Assembly (NCBI GenBank): GCA_030607895.1
Contig: JAUWJC010000230.1
Location: forward strand, 1-6,820
Source: Pirellulales bacterium
Lineage (GTDB): Bacteria > Planctomycetota > Planctomycetia > Pirellulales > Thermoguttaceae
Direction: 5' to 3'
DNA length: 6,820 nt
The notes beneath the pieces are model-generated. The model saw only the letters and a program-made list of their open reading frames with translations. It was not told where the DNA came from and searched no databases. The position numbers and the translations under genes were made by a program. Position 1 is the stretch's first letter. Every line of letters starts with the position of its first letter. This document shows positions 1 through 5,808 of this stretch, piece by piece.

Positions 1-2
1 AT

Positions 3-701
3 CCGGTCTGGCTCGAGTACCCCGGCGCGCCGATCGAGCACCTCTACACCAACCAGATCACGCTCTACTATCGGGCGCCGCACATCCTGATGGGGTTCCC
101 CAAGCGGTTCATGCCCAAACGCCGCACCTGGGACACGCGCCCCGGGCTTTCCGACGGTGTCTTTATGACCAGTCGCGACGGCCGTACCTTCCACCGCTGG
201 GGCGAGGCGCTGATTCGGCCCGGGCTGCAAAAAGAACGCTGGGTCAATCGAAACAACATGACCGCCCGAGGGATCGGCGTAACCAAGTCGGCAATCGCCG
301 GCACACCCGACGAGCTGTCGATCTATTCCACCGAAGGGTACTACCAGGGCGAAGACTGCAAGCTTCGCCGCTTCACCGTGCGGATCGACGGTTTCGTGTC
401 GGTCCGGGTGCCGCTTGCCGGCGGGCAGTTCGTGACCAAGCCGATCACGTTCGAGGGAAAGGAGTTGATTATCAACTACTCGACCTCGGCGGCCGGGAGC
501 GTGCAAGTGGAGATTCAAGACGCCGCGGGCAAGCCGATCGAGGGCTTTACGCTGGCCGATTGCCCGGAAATCTTCGGCGACCAGATCGAGCGGGTCGTAG
601 CTTGGAAGGGCGGCCCCAACGTGAGTAAACTGGCCAGCAAGCCGATCCGACTGCGGTTCGTGCTCAAAGACGCCGACCTGTACTCGATTCGGTTCCGGTA
701 A
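3..701 (+). CDS. C-terminal part of a glycosidase/sialidase-like conserved protein (5' end outside window)
   Basis: The reading frame is open from the first bases of the window and ends at TAA 699-701, giving 232 visible residues; the true start lies upstream. The first internal Met (position 90) is not a credible start, because the residues before it (HLYTNQITLYYRAPHI) read as continuous conserved sequence. The visible part contains one Asp-box-like turn (SRDGRTF, about residues 57-63), the kind found in beta-propeller sialidases and family 32/43-like glycosidases. It is followed by a probable beta-sandwich tail (FEGKELIINYSTSAAGSVQV; EIFGDQIERVVAWKGG; ending DADLYSIRF). I recognise this tail from planctomycete proteins usually annotated as hypothetical or BNR/glycosyl-hydrolase-like. 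No catalytic residue can be assigned from this fragment. A role in extracellular or periplasmic glycan processing is an inference. It converges on the minus-strand cluster and is not part of it. Confidence 0.72.
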   Translation, partial: PVWLEYPGAPIEHLYTNQITLYYRAPHILMGFPKRFMPKRRTWDTRPGLSDGVFMTSRDGRTFHRWGEALIRPGLQKERWVNRNNMTARGIGVTKSAIAGTPDELSIYSTEGYYQGEDCKLRRFTVRIDGFVSVRVPLAGGQFVTKPITFEGKELIINYSTSAAGSVQVEIQDAAGKPIEGFTLADCPEIFGDQIERVVAWKGGPNVSKLASKPIRLRFVLKDADLYSIRFR

Positions 702-728
702 CGGGGAGTCTCCGGCGGCTGGGACCTG

Positions 729-808
729 TAAAGCCGCGACCAGTGGTCGCGGAATCACGCGGCGGGAGCAAACGACCCGAAGAACCGCGACCACCGGTCG
801 CGGCTTTA
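729..808. repeat. 80-bp inverted-repeat element in the convergent gap, possible bidirectional terminator
   Basis: Left end 729-752 and right end 785-808 are inverted copies matching at 23 of 24 positions; the outer 13 bases (TAAAGCCGCGACC) match perfectly. Each end is also a palindrome by itself: 9-bp arms around one base at 734-752, and 8-bp arms around three bases at 785-803. The 32-bp centre (753-784) shows no coding sense. The element fills most of the gap between the stop of the plus-strand gene (701) and the minus-strand cluster, and its right end contains the TAA stop of the Gfo/Idh/MocA gene. It has no U-tract, so a Rho-independent terminator role is only a suggestion. A MITE- or REP-like mobile unit is the alternative; no clear target-site duplication is seen. 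Confidence 0.8.
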
Positions 809-1882
809 TAGTTGAGGGAGCCAAATGCTCCCTTCGTTCTCAAGTGGCAACGTGACCGGTGCGTGGAGCTTGTCCGACTTGTACATGGCCAGGGCCATTT
901 CCAGCGACGGGCGGACGCTCCGGCAGGGAATCATTACCTCGCGGTCTTCGGCAATCGCGTCCACGCAGTCGTCGATCACGATCTGGTGGTCGATGCTGTC
1001 CAGGGCCGTCGGCGAACTGCCGGCCGCCGCCTGATCGGCATCGCCTGATCGGCTGATGGTCTCGTCCTCCGGCCTTTCCTCCTTGAACTTCCAAAGGGAG
1101 AAGGCGGCCCCTTCCATGATTGCCGCGCCCTGATCGCCGTACAGTTCGATGCGCACGTCCGTTCCGGGCCACAAGGCAGTGCTGGCAACAATCGATCCGC
1201 CGGCGCCGCCGGCGAACTCGATGGACGCCTCCAAGGTGTCCTCGATCTCGACCTCCTGATGCGCCAGGTTGCACATTCGGGCGTCGACCGCCCGGGCGGG
1301 GCCCATCAGGTATTGCAGCAGGTCGATGTAGTGAAAGGCGTGCTGGATGGTTACGCCGGCGCCGCTTCGCCGGTCGGAGCGCCAGGCGTCGCGATGGTAG
1401 TACTCGATGGTCCGGTGCCACTTCATCACGGCGTCGGCCCGCAGTATCCGCCCGAAACGGCCTTCTTCAAGTGCTCGTTTCATCTGTTGGATGGGCTCGC
1501 GGACCCGGCACTGCACGAATATGCCGAACTTGCACCGGGCGCGGCGGCAGGCGTCGATCATCCGGTCGGTGTCGGCAAGCGACATGGCGGGCGGTTTCTC
1601 GCAGAGCACGTGCTTGCCGGCCGCGGCCGCCGCGAGCACGGCGTCGGTGTGCAGATGATTGGGGGTGACGATGTTGACCACTTCCACCCGGGGGTCGTTC
1701 ACCATCTCGTCCAGCTTTGCGTAGACGTTCGCATCGGGGGCGAAGTCGCCGGTGAGTTGTTCGGCTCGCTGCCTATCGATATCACACACGGCCGCGAGTT
1801 CGGCCTTTGGAGAGTTTCTCAGAGCGTCGGCATGAAGGGCCGAGATCATCCCGGCACCCACGATTCCGAATCCGACAGGCAT
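806..1882 (-). CDS. Gfo/Idh/MocA family NAD(P)-dependent oxidoreductase
   Basis: The 358-residue product is a likely cytoplasmic sugar, inositol or amino-sugar type dehydrogenase. The N-terminal Rossmann domain starts with GIVGAGMIS (residues 6-14), followed by the family motif with its catalytic lysine, CEKPP (Glu95-Lys96-Pro97). The C-terminal alpha/beta domain carries TIQHAFHYIDLLQYL (178-192); His184 is the probable catalytic histidine and Asp187 its usual neighbour. Length is typical of the family. The ATG at 1882 is chosen because AAGGAG lies 7 nt upstream (1890-1895) and the Rossmann strand begins at once; extending the frame to 2002 adds 40 residues that run through an intergenic palindrome. 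It is the last gene of the minus-strand cluster, 125 bp after the zinc dehydrogenase. The tail after LPL (ENEGSIWLPQL) is unusual and ends on a stop supplied by the repeat. Substrate unknown. Confidence 0.93.
   Translation of the reverse strand: MPVGFGIVGAGMISALHADALRNSPKAELAAVCDIDRQRAEQLTGDFAPDANVYAKLDEMVNDPRVEVVNIVTPNHLHTDAVLAAAAAGKHVLCEKPPAMSLADTDRMIDACRRARCKFGIFVQCRVREPIQQMKRALEEGRFGRILRADAVMKWHRTIEYYHRDAWRSDRRSGAGVTIQHAFHYIDLLQYLMGPARAVDARMCNLAHQEVEIEDTLEASIEFAGGAGGSIVASTALWPGTDVRIELYGDQGAAIMEGAAFSLWKFKEERPEDETISRSGDADQAAAGSSPTALDSIDHQIVIDDCVDAIAEDREVMIPCRSVRPSLEMALAMYKSDKLHAPVTLPLENEGSIWLPQL
815..833 (-). other. Small hairpin in the last codons of the Gfo/Idh/MocA gene
   Basis: AGGGAGC (815-821) and GCTCCCT (827-833) form perfect 7-bp arms around a 5-base loop. 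The hairpin lies within the codons for the extra C-terminal residues, just before the larger inverted-repeat element. It could contribute to mRNA 3'-end structure; no U-tract follows. Confidence 0.4.
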
Positions 1883-1889
1883 GGTTAGG

Positions 1890-1895
1890 CTCCTT
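1890..1895 (-). promoter_or_regulatory. Shine-Dalgarno site that fixes the Gfo/Idh/MocA start
   Basis: The minus strand reads AAGGAG, followed by 7 nt and then ATG at 1882. It is the strongest ribosome binding site in the window and decides the start against the longer open frame reaching 2002. Confidence 0.8.
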
Positions 1896-1915
1896 CTTTC
1901 TTGGCGTTTCAGATT

Positions 1916-1970
1916 GTTTAGCCTCGGCGGCCACGCGGGGAACTGCGCCGCGTGGTCGCGGCGGCTAAAT
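1916..1970. repeat. TTTAGCC-type inverted repeat in the gap before the Gfo/Idh/MocA gene
   Basis: The arms at 1917-1938 and 1948-1969 pair at 19 of 22 positions around a 9-base spacer; both outer ends read TTTAGCC going inward. The unit is closely related to the one at 5736-5795. It occupies the 125-bp gap between the zinc dehydrogenase stop and the Gfo/Idh/MocA ribosome binding site. It could act as an attenuator, a processing stem or a stability element in a shared transcript, or be a passive REP-like repeat. Confidence 0.75.
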
Positions 1971-1993
1971 AGCCAAGCAGTTGCCGACGTGCG

Positions 1994-2010
1994 AAGCCGC
2001 AAGCGGCTTA
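1994..2010 (-). other. Stop-codon hairpin after the zinc dehydrogenase gene
   Basis: On the minus strand TAAGCCGC, TT, GCGGCTT forms a 7-bp perfect palindrome (1994-2000 with 2003-2009) that begins in the gene's own TAA stop (2010-2008). In RNA the loop would open to about four bases. A variant of the same word follows the aminotransferase gene at 4368-4386. There is no U-run, so a terminator role is uncertain. Confidence 0.6.
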
Positions 2011-3042
2011 TGGGTGCAGGATTACCTTCAGCGCCCGGAGTGCCTCCAGTTCTTCAAAACCGGTCTCCCAGTCGTCCAACGGCAGGCGATGGGTGATTAC
2101 CTCGCCGGCCGGGATCTGACCGGTTGCCACCAAATCGATCGTGCGGTTCCAGCTTGTAAAGCTGGTGGAAAGGCAGAAATAAATGTCGGCCACCTTGAAA
2201 GCGGCTTCTTCCCAAGGGAACTCGACGGTCTTTCCGCCCGTCAAACCGATCGCACAGATCCGGCCCTTCTTTCGCACCAACTCAACGGTGCCTGCAATTG
2301 CCGGCGGGGCTCCCGAGCATTCGACGACAAGGTCCGCGCCGATTCCGCCGGTCAGGTCCATCACGGCTTGGGCAACGTCGTCCGTGGCGACATTCAGCAC
2401 GGTAGGAAACCCCAGTTCCCGGGCCTTATCGAGCCGGAGCCCTTCATCCGGCGGCGCGCCGACCATCACGACATGCCGCGCGCCGGCCGCCCGGGCGGTT
2501 AGCCCAGCCAGGAGCCCGATCGGCCCGGGCCCGAGCACCACGACGAAATCGCCCGCCAGAATCTTGGCGCGTTCGATAACGTCATGCACGGTGTTGGCCG
2601 TCGGTTCGATGACGGCCGCGGTGTCGAAATCCATGTGGTCGGGAATCCGGTGTAGCAGTTGCTCGGGCATGACGAGATATTTTGCCATCGAGCCGTGTAT
2701 ACCCCAGCCGGGGCTGCGTTTGTGGGCGCAGATTTGCACGTTGCCCGTCCGGCACAGATAGCATTGGCCGCAGGGTCGTGTGTGGGGCTCACCCACCACG
2801 CGGTCGCCCGGCTTGTAGTGTTTGCAGTCCGGCCCAAGCGCGGCAATCACACCGGCAAACTCATGCCCGATAATTACCGGCGGCCAGTAGGGGAAGCGGT
2901 CGTGTTTCACGTGTACGTCGGTGCCGCAGATGCCGCTGGATTGTATCTCGATGAGCACCTCGCCCGGCCCCGGCTCGGGCTCGGGCATCTCCATCAGAGT
3001 TAGATGTCCGACGCCCTTTTGAGTTTTTACCAGCGCTTTCAT
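2008..3042 (-). CDS. Zinc-dependent medium-chain dehydrogenase (threonine/sorbitol dehydrogenase-like)
   Basis: The 344-residue product should oxidise a secondary alcohol, or reduce the matching ketone, with NAD(P). The GroES-like domain carries the probable catalytic zinc ligands Cys39 (in SSGICGTDVH), His60 and Glu61 (GHEFAG) and Glu146 (IEPTAN). The structural zinc lobe has four cysteines: Cys91, Cys94, Cys97 and Cys105 (PCGQCYLC...C). The Rossmann motif is GPGPIG (171-176). The second Rossmann strand (HVVMVGAPPDEGLRL) lacks the acidic residue that usually selects NAD at its end, so cofactor preference is open. The ATG at 3042 is chosen because AAAGGA lies 7 nt upstream and MKALV is the classic start of the family; the TTG at 3072 lies in a palindrome. 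Length is typical. It follows the M20 gene by 49 bp. L-threonine 3-dehydrogenase, sorbitol and butanediol dehydrogenases are all possible; I would not choose between them. Confidence 0.93.
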   Translation of the reverse strand: MKALVKTQKGVGHLTLMEMPEPEPGPGEVLIEIQSSGICGTDVHVKHDRFPYWPPVIIGHEFAGVIAALGPDCKHYKPGDRVVGEPHTRPCGQCYLCRTGNVQICAHKRSPGWGIHGSMAKYLVMPEQLLHRIPDHMDFDTAAVIEPTANTVHDVIERAKILAGDFVVVLGPGPIGLLAGLTARAAGARHVVMVGAPPDEGLRLDKARELGFPTVLNVATDDVAQAVMDLTGGIGADLVVECSGAPPAIAGTVELVRKKGRICAIGLTGGKTVEFPWEEAAFKVADIYFCLSTSFTSWNRTIDLVATGQIPAGEVITHRLPLDDWETGFEELEALRALKVILHP

Positions 3043-3049
3043 TGTGACG

Positions 3050-3055
3050 TCCTTT
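3050..3055 (-). promoter_or_regulatory. Shine-Dalgarno site of the zinc dehydrogenase gene
   Basis: AAAGGA on the minus strand stands 7 nt before ATG 3042 and decides this start over the upstream in-frame TTG at 3072. Confidence 0.7.
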
Positions 3056-3062
3056 ATGGGAT

Positions 3063-3083
3063 GCGCGACCAACGGTCGCGGCT
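3063..3083. repeat. GCGACC palindrome between the M20 and zinc dehydrogenase genes
   Basis: CGCGACC (3064-3070) and GGTCGCG (3074-3080) form 7-bp perfect arms around AAC. Read on the minus strand (3083-3064), it matches both ends of the element at 729-808 over a 20-base core, differing only in the central bases. It fills about 40 percent of the 49-bp gap and lies just upstream of the next ribosome binding site, where a stem could affect translation or mRNA processing. Confidence 0.7.
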
Positions 3084-3091
3084 CAATTGGT

Positions 3092-4333
3092 TCAACGACA
3101 CCAGCGGGTGGCGAAATCGGTCAACATGCAACCGGCTTCGGCGATGTCGGACAGGGCAATCTGCTCTTCGTTGCTATGCGCATAGGCCAGCGTGCCGGGG
3201 CCGTACACCACGGTTGGTATTCCGAGTTGGTTGTTGTAGTACCACGAATCGCACGAGGCGGTCATCGCGTCGACCTCGACCGGCAACTGCCAGTCGCCCG
3301 AGCACTGTTTGAGTCCTTCAACCAGCGGATGATCGGGCTGGAGCACGTGGCTATCGTGACGGTACATGAACTCGAGTTTCACCCGTTCCGAAAGCCGCGG
3401 ATCGCCGCTGTCGTCGAGCGCCCCGCGCATTTCGTCCATTACTTGGTATCGGGTCTTGTTGGGTAACAGCCCCAGCACGCCTTCCACGATCGCCCTGGAC
3501 GGCGCCGTCGCCGGCCAATCGCCCGCCGTCAAACGGCCGAACGTGATTGGCATGGGGTTTTCGTACTTGTCGAACAGCGGAATGCCACGGGAGGCGGCCA
3601 GCAGGTCGTCGTGATACTGTTCGAGGATGTCCATTGCCTTTCGAGCAAGCCCGAGCGCACTGACCGTGTCACCCGCCCGACCCGAGTGCCCCGGCTTGCC
3701 TTTGCACAGAATCCTGAACCAGACCGCGCCGCGCACACTGGTGTAGATTTTGTTGTTGGTGGGTTCCATCACAATGCAAGCGTCGGCCTGTTCGCCCGCG
3801 CGGACCATGGCCAACGTGCCGTTGCCGCCGTTTTCTTCCTCGTTGACCACATGGGCGATCACGTCGCCCGGGAGTTCGGTACCCAGTTGCCCGAGCGCGG
3901 CGAGGACCAAATAAATGGTTGCCACCTGGCCCTTGGCGTCGCAGGCGCCGCGGCCGTGGATCACGCCGCCGGACCGAACCGGCTCGAACGGCTTGACCTG
4001 TCCCTGGGAAGGCGGGACCACGTCGGTGTGCGTGTTAAGAAGCAGCCGCTTGCCGCCGCCGCTGCCCGGCAGCCGCAGGCGAAGGTTGAAGCGCCCGTTG
4101 TAGGCGATGTCGGCCACGGGACTGGAGTAGTCCTCGTCTTGTTTGATCGTTTCCGAAAGCGGCACGCGAGTAACTTCCACGCCGAGACGCTCGAAGGCCC
4201 CTTCCGCCCAACACATCAAGTCGTGTTCCTTGCCCGAGGTGGATGGGAATGAAATTAACTTGCACAAGAACTCCACGGCCGGCGGCATCAGTCGGTCGAT
4301 GGTTTTTCGGACGATGTCTCGATCGATTGCCAT
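3092..4333 (-). CDS. M20 family metallohydrolase (ArgE/DapE-like deacylase or peptidase)
   Basis: The 413-residue product is a probable cytoplasmic di-zinc amidohydrolase that removes an acyl group from, or cleaves a peptide bond in, a small amino compound. The M20 signature residues are in order: His102 and Asp104 in LLLNTHTDVVP, bridging Asp132 in GRGACDAKGQ, the base Glu165 with zinc ligand Glu166 in VNEEENGG, Glu190 in VMEPTN, and the last zinc ligand His386 in YAHSNEEQ. The lid/dimerisation domain includes PGHSGR (214-219), with His216 the usual residue donated to the partner's active site. Length fits ArgE/DapE/ACY1 relatives. There is no signal peptide, which argues against an exported peptidase. 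No clear Shine-Dalgarno precedes ATG 4333; the start is kept because the sequence after it aligns naturally with the family N-terminus. It lies 50 bp after the aminotransferase gene, suggesting it releases or processes that enzyme's amino substrate. The exact substrate is unknown. Confidence 0.93.
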   Translation of the reverse strand: MAIDRDIVRKTIDRLMPPAVEFLCKLISFPSTSGKEHDLMCWAEGAFERLGVEVTRVPLSETIKQDEDYSSPVADIAYNGRFNLRLRLPGSGGGKRLLLNTHTDVVPPSQGQVKPFEPVRSGGVIHGRGACDAKGQVATIYLVLAALGQLGTELPGDVIAHVVNEEENGGNGTLAMVRAGEQADACIVMEPTNNKIYTSVRGAVWFRILCKGKPGHSGRAGDTVSALGLARKAMDILEQYHDDLLAASRGIPLFDKYENPMPITFGRLTAGDWPATAPSRAIVEGVLGLLPNKTRYQVMDEMRGALDDSGDPRLSERVKLEFMYRHDSHVLQPDHPLVEGLKQCSGDWQLPVEVDAMTASCDSWYYNNQLGIPTVVYGPGTLAYAHSNEEQIALSDIAEAGCMLTDFATRWCR

Positions 4334-4367
4334 GCGATTGGTTTGTGGTTGGGCGATTGATTTTTCG

Positions 4368-4386
4368 AAGCCGCGAGCGGCGGTTA
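4368..4386 (-). other. Stop-codon palindrome after the aminotransferase gene
   Basis: GCCGC (4370-4374), GA, GCGGC (4377-4381) is a 5-bp palindrome. It differs from the hairpin at 1994-2010 by one base across the 14-base word AAGCCGC.AGCGGC, plus two inserted bases before TTA. The TAA stop of the aminotransferase (4386-4384) directly abuts it. On the minus strand it is followed by GCTTCGAAAAATC, a short U-poor tail, so a terminator role is weak. Confidence 0.5.
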
Positions 4387-5703
4387 CTCAAGCGAGAGGA
4401 GGACCTTTTCCATGATATCGCAGCTTTCGTGTGCTTCGGCCTGGGTGATGACCAAGGGCGGAGCAACGCGAATGACATTGCCGAATATGCCGACCGAGCC
4501 GATCAGCAGGCCGTTTTGGGCACAGCGGTCGATTGCCTGTCGGACCAGGTCTGGTGCCGGCTCCTTGGTTTTCTTGTGCTTGACCAGTTCGAGCCCCATC
4601 ACGAGCCCCCGCCCGCGGATGTCGCCAAGGTGTTTTGATTTTTCCTGAGTCGCTCGGAGCCGCTCGATGATAAGGTCGCCCATGTGCCGAGCGTTTTCCG
4701 CCAGGTTCTCCTTTTCCATGATTTCCAACACGGCGATAACCGCGGCGCTGCCGACCGGATTGCCGCCGGCCGTGCTGCTCATCTCGCCCTTGCCCAGGCA
4801 CCCGAGCACTTCGTCGCGCCCGGCGATTGCCGCGACGGGATATCCGCTGCCGATGCCCTTTCCGATGCACATCAGGTCCGGTTCGAGCCCTTCGAGTGTA
4901 TGTCCCCACTGCGTACCCATCCGCCCGTAACTCGATTGCACTTCGTCGACGGTAAACAACAGGCCCTTGTCGCGTGCCCAGTCTTCAAGACGTTTTAGAT
5001 ATCCCTTTGGCGGGAAGATGAATCCGGCCGCTCCCTGGTACGGTTCGACGATAAGCCCGGCCAGGCTGTCGACACTGTTTGCCCGGACCGTGTCGTCCAG
5101 AAGCTCGATATGTTTGGCGGCGCACTCTTCTTCCGTTTTGGAGCCGAACGGACAGCGGTAGAAGTACGGGAAGGGTGCGCGGATACAGCCGGGCATCGCC
5201 GGCCCGTAACCCCGCTTGGGCCCGGCCAGTCCGCCGACCGAGGCCGCGGCGTATGTGCGGCCGTGAAAACCGCCGTGAAAACCGATGATCTCGAAGTTGC
5301 CCGTCTTGCGCTTCATAATGCGGATTGCCGCCTCGACCGTCTCGCTGCCGGTCGACAGGAAGAAGCACTTTTCCATATGCGGCGGCAGCACGCCGACCAG
5401 TTTCTCGGCCGCAAGCACTCGATACAGGCTAGGGCACTCATAGTTATTCAGCAGCTTGCCGGTCGCCTCTTGCAGCGCCTTGACCAGGTGCGAATGGGCA
5501 TGCCCCACGTTGGTGACCAGCACGCCGCTGGTCCAGTCGAGATAGTTATTGCCGTCGACGTCGGTTACCGTCACACCGCGCCCTTTATCCCACACGACGG
5601 GAGCTTGGTATCCGGTCGAGTCGGCCTCGACTTTGAGCCACCGCTCGATAAGTTTCTTGGATTTGGGACCCGGGATTGGGGTTCTTACGTTGGCGATTGG
5701 CAT
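4384..5703 (-). CDS. Class III (GabT-like) PLP-dependent aminotransferase
   Basis: The 439-residue product is predicted to move an amino group between an amine or amino acid and a 2-oxo acid, using pyridoxal phosphate. Fold-type I, class III motifs appear in order: STGSETVEAA (117-126, phosphate binding), FHGGFHGRT (142-150, cofactor stacking), EPYQGAAG (220-227), DEVQ (253-256; Asp253 contacts the pyridine nitrogen), GKGIGSG (281-287; Lys282 is the Schiff-base lysine), STAGGNPV (310-317) and the late arginine in IRVAPPL (Arg412, usual carboxylate contact). The usual EPVQGEGG loop reads EPYQGAAG here, a variant that may mark a subfamily. Length is normal. ATG 5703 has no evident Shine-Dalgarno. 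It follows the hydroxyacid dehydrogenase by 105 bp and precedes the M20 gene by 50 bp. GABA, ornithine or acetylornithine, beta-amino-acid and amino-sugar-type substrates cannot be told apart here. Confidence 0.93.
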   Translation of the reverse strand: MPIANVRTPIPGPKSKKLIERWLKVEADSTGYQAPVVWDKGRGVTVTDVDGNNYLDWTSGVLVTNVGHAHSHLVKALQEATGKLLNNYECPSLYRVLAAEKLVGVLPPHMEKCFFLSTGSETVEAAIRIMKRKTGNFEIIGFHGGFHGRTYAAASVGGLAGPKRGYGPAMPGCIRAPFPYFYRCPFGSKTEEECAAKHIELLDDTVRANSVDSLAGLIVEPYQGAAGFIFPPKGYLKRLEDWARDKGLLFTVDEVQSSYGRMGTQWGHTLEGLEPDLMCIGKGIGSGYPVAAIAGRDEVLGCLGKGEMSSTAGGNPVGSAAVIAVLEIMEKENLAENARHMGDLIIERLRATQEKSKHLGDIRGRGLVMGLELVKHKKTKEPAPDLVRQAIDRCAQNGLLIGSVGIFGNVIRVAPPLVITQAEAHESCDIMEKVLLSLE

Positions 5704-5735
5704 GGCTGCTGGGGGATTCGTGATTTACATGGCTT

Positions 5736-5795
5736 GTTTAGCCGCCGCGGCTACGCGGCGATGATCGTTCCCCGGCGTGGCCGCCGGGGCTAAAC
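5736..5795. repeat. TTTAGCC-type inverted repeat between hydroxyacid dehydrogenase and aminotransferase genes
   Basis: The arms at 5736-5758 and 5773-5795 pair at 19 of 23 positions around a 14-base spacer; the outer eight bases (GTTTAGCC) match perfectly. It is the same repeat type as 1916-1970: all four half-units share the pattern TTTAGCC then a GC-rich stretch ending ACGC.G. It starts 13 bp after the dehydrogenase stop and ends 32 bp before the aminotransferase start. A terminator, an internal processing stem or a REP-like repeat are all possible; there is no U-tract. Confidence 0.75.
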
Positions 5796-5808
5796 GATTT
5801 GGCCGTAA

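Noticed and set aside
729..808. CRISPR array
   Set aside because: The repeats are inverted, only two here, and the spacing and nested palindromes do not fit direct repeats with unique spacers.
1259..1888. A 209-codon plus-strand open frame antisense to the Gfo/Idh/MocA gene
   Set aside because: It is a shadow of the real gene in high-GC DNA; the translation has no recognisable motif, while the minus strand has complete family motifs.
1883..2002. A 40-residue N-terminal extension of the Gfo/Idh/MocA protein
   Set aside because: It reads through the palindrome at 1916-1970, looks nothing like the family, and a strong Shine-Dalgarno supports ATG 1882.
2008..3042. Firm naming as tdh (L-threonine 3-dehydrogenase)
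   Set aside because: Zinc ligands and general layout fit, but the nucleotide-binding strand differs and sorbitol/butanediol-type enzymes share the same motifs; the symbol is left empty.
3043..3072. TTG start at 3072 for the zinc dehydrogenase
   Set aside because: It falls in the 3063-3083 palindrome, adds ten non-conserved residues, and ATG 3042 has a well-spaced ribosome binding site.
3611..4252. A 213-codon plus-strand open frame antisense to the M20 gene
   Set aside because: It lies entirely inside a well-supported gene whose zinc ligands are all present; it is a composition artefact.
4384..5703. Naming as gabT or argD
   Set aside because: Class III motifs are shared by many substrate groups and the EPYQGAAG loop is a variant; no substrate-deciding residue could be identified.
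5110..5793. A 227-codon plus-strand open frame antisense to the aminotransferase gene
   Set aside because: No motif or ribosome binding site, and it runs into the intergenic inverted repeat; the minus-strand gene explains the region.
5704..5808. Internal promoter in the 105-bp gap
   Set aside because: I could not find a convincing -35/-10 pair; most of the gap is taken up by the inverted repeat.
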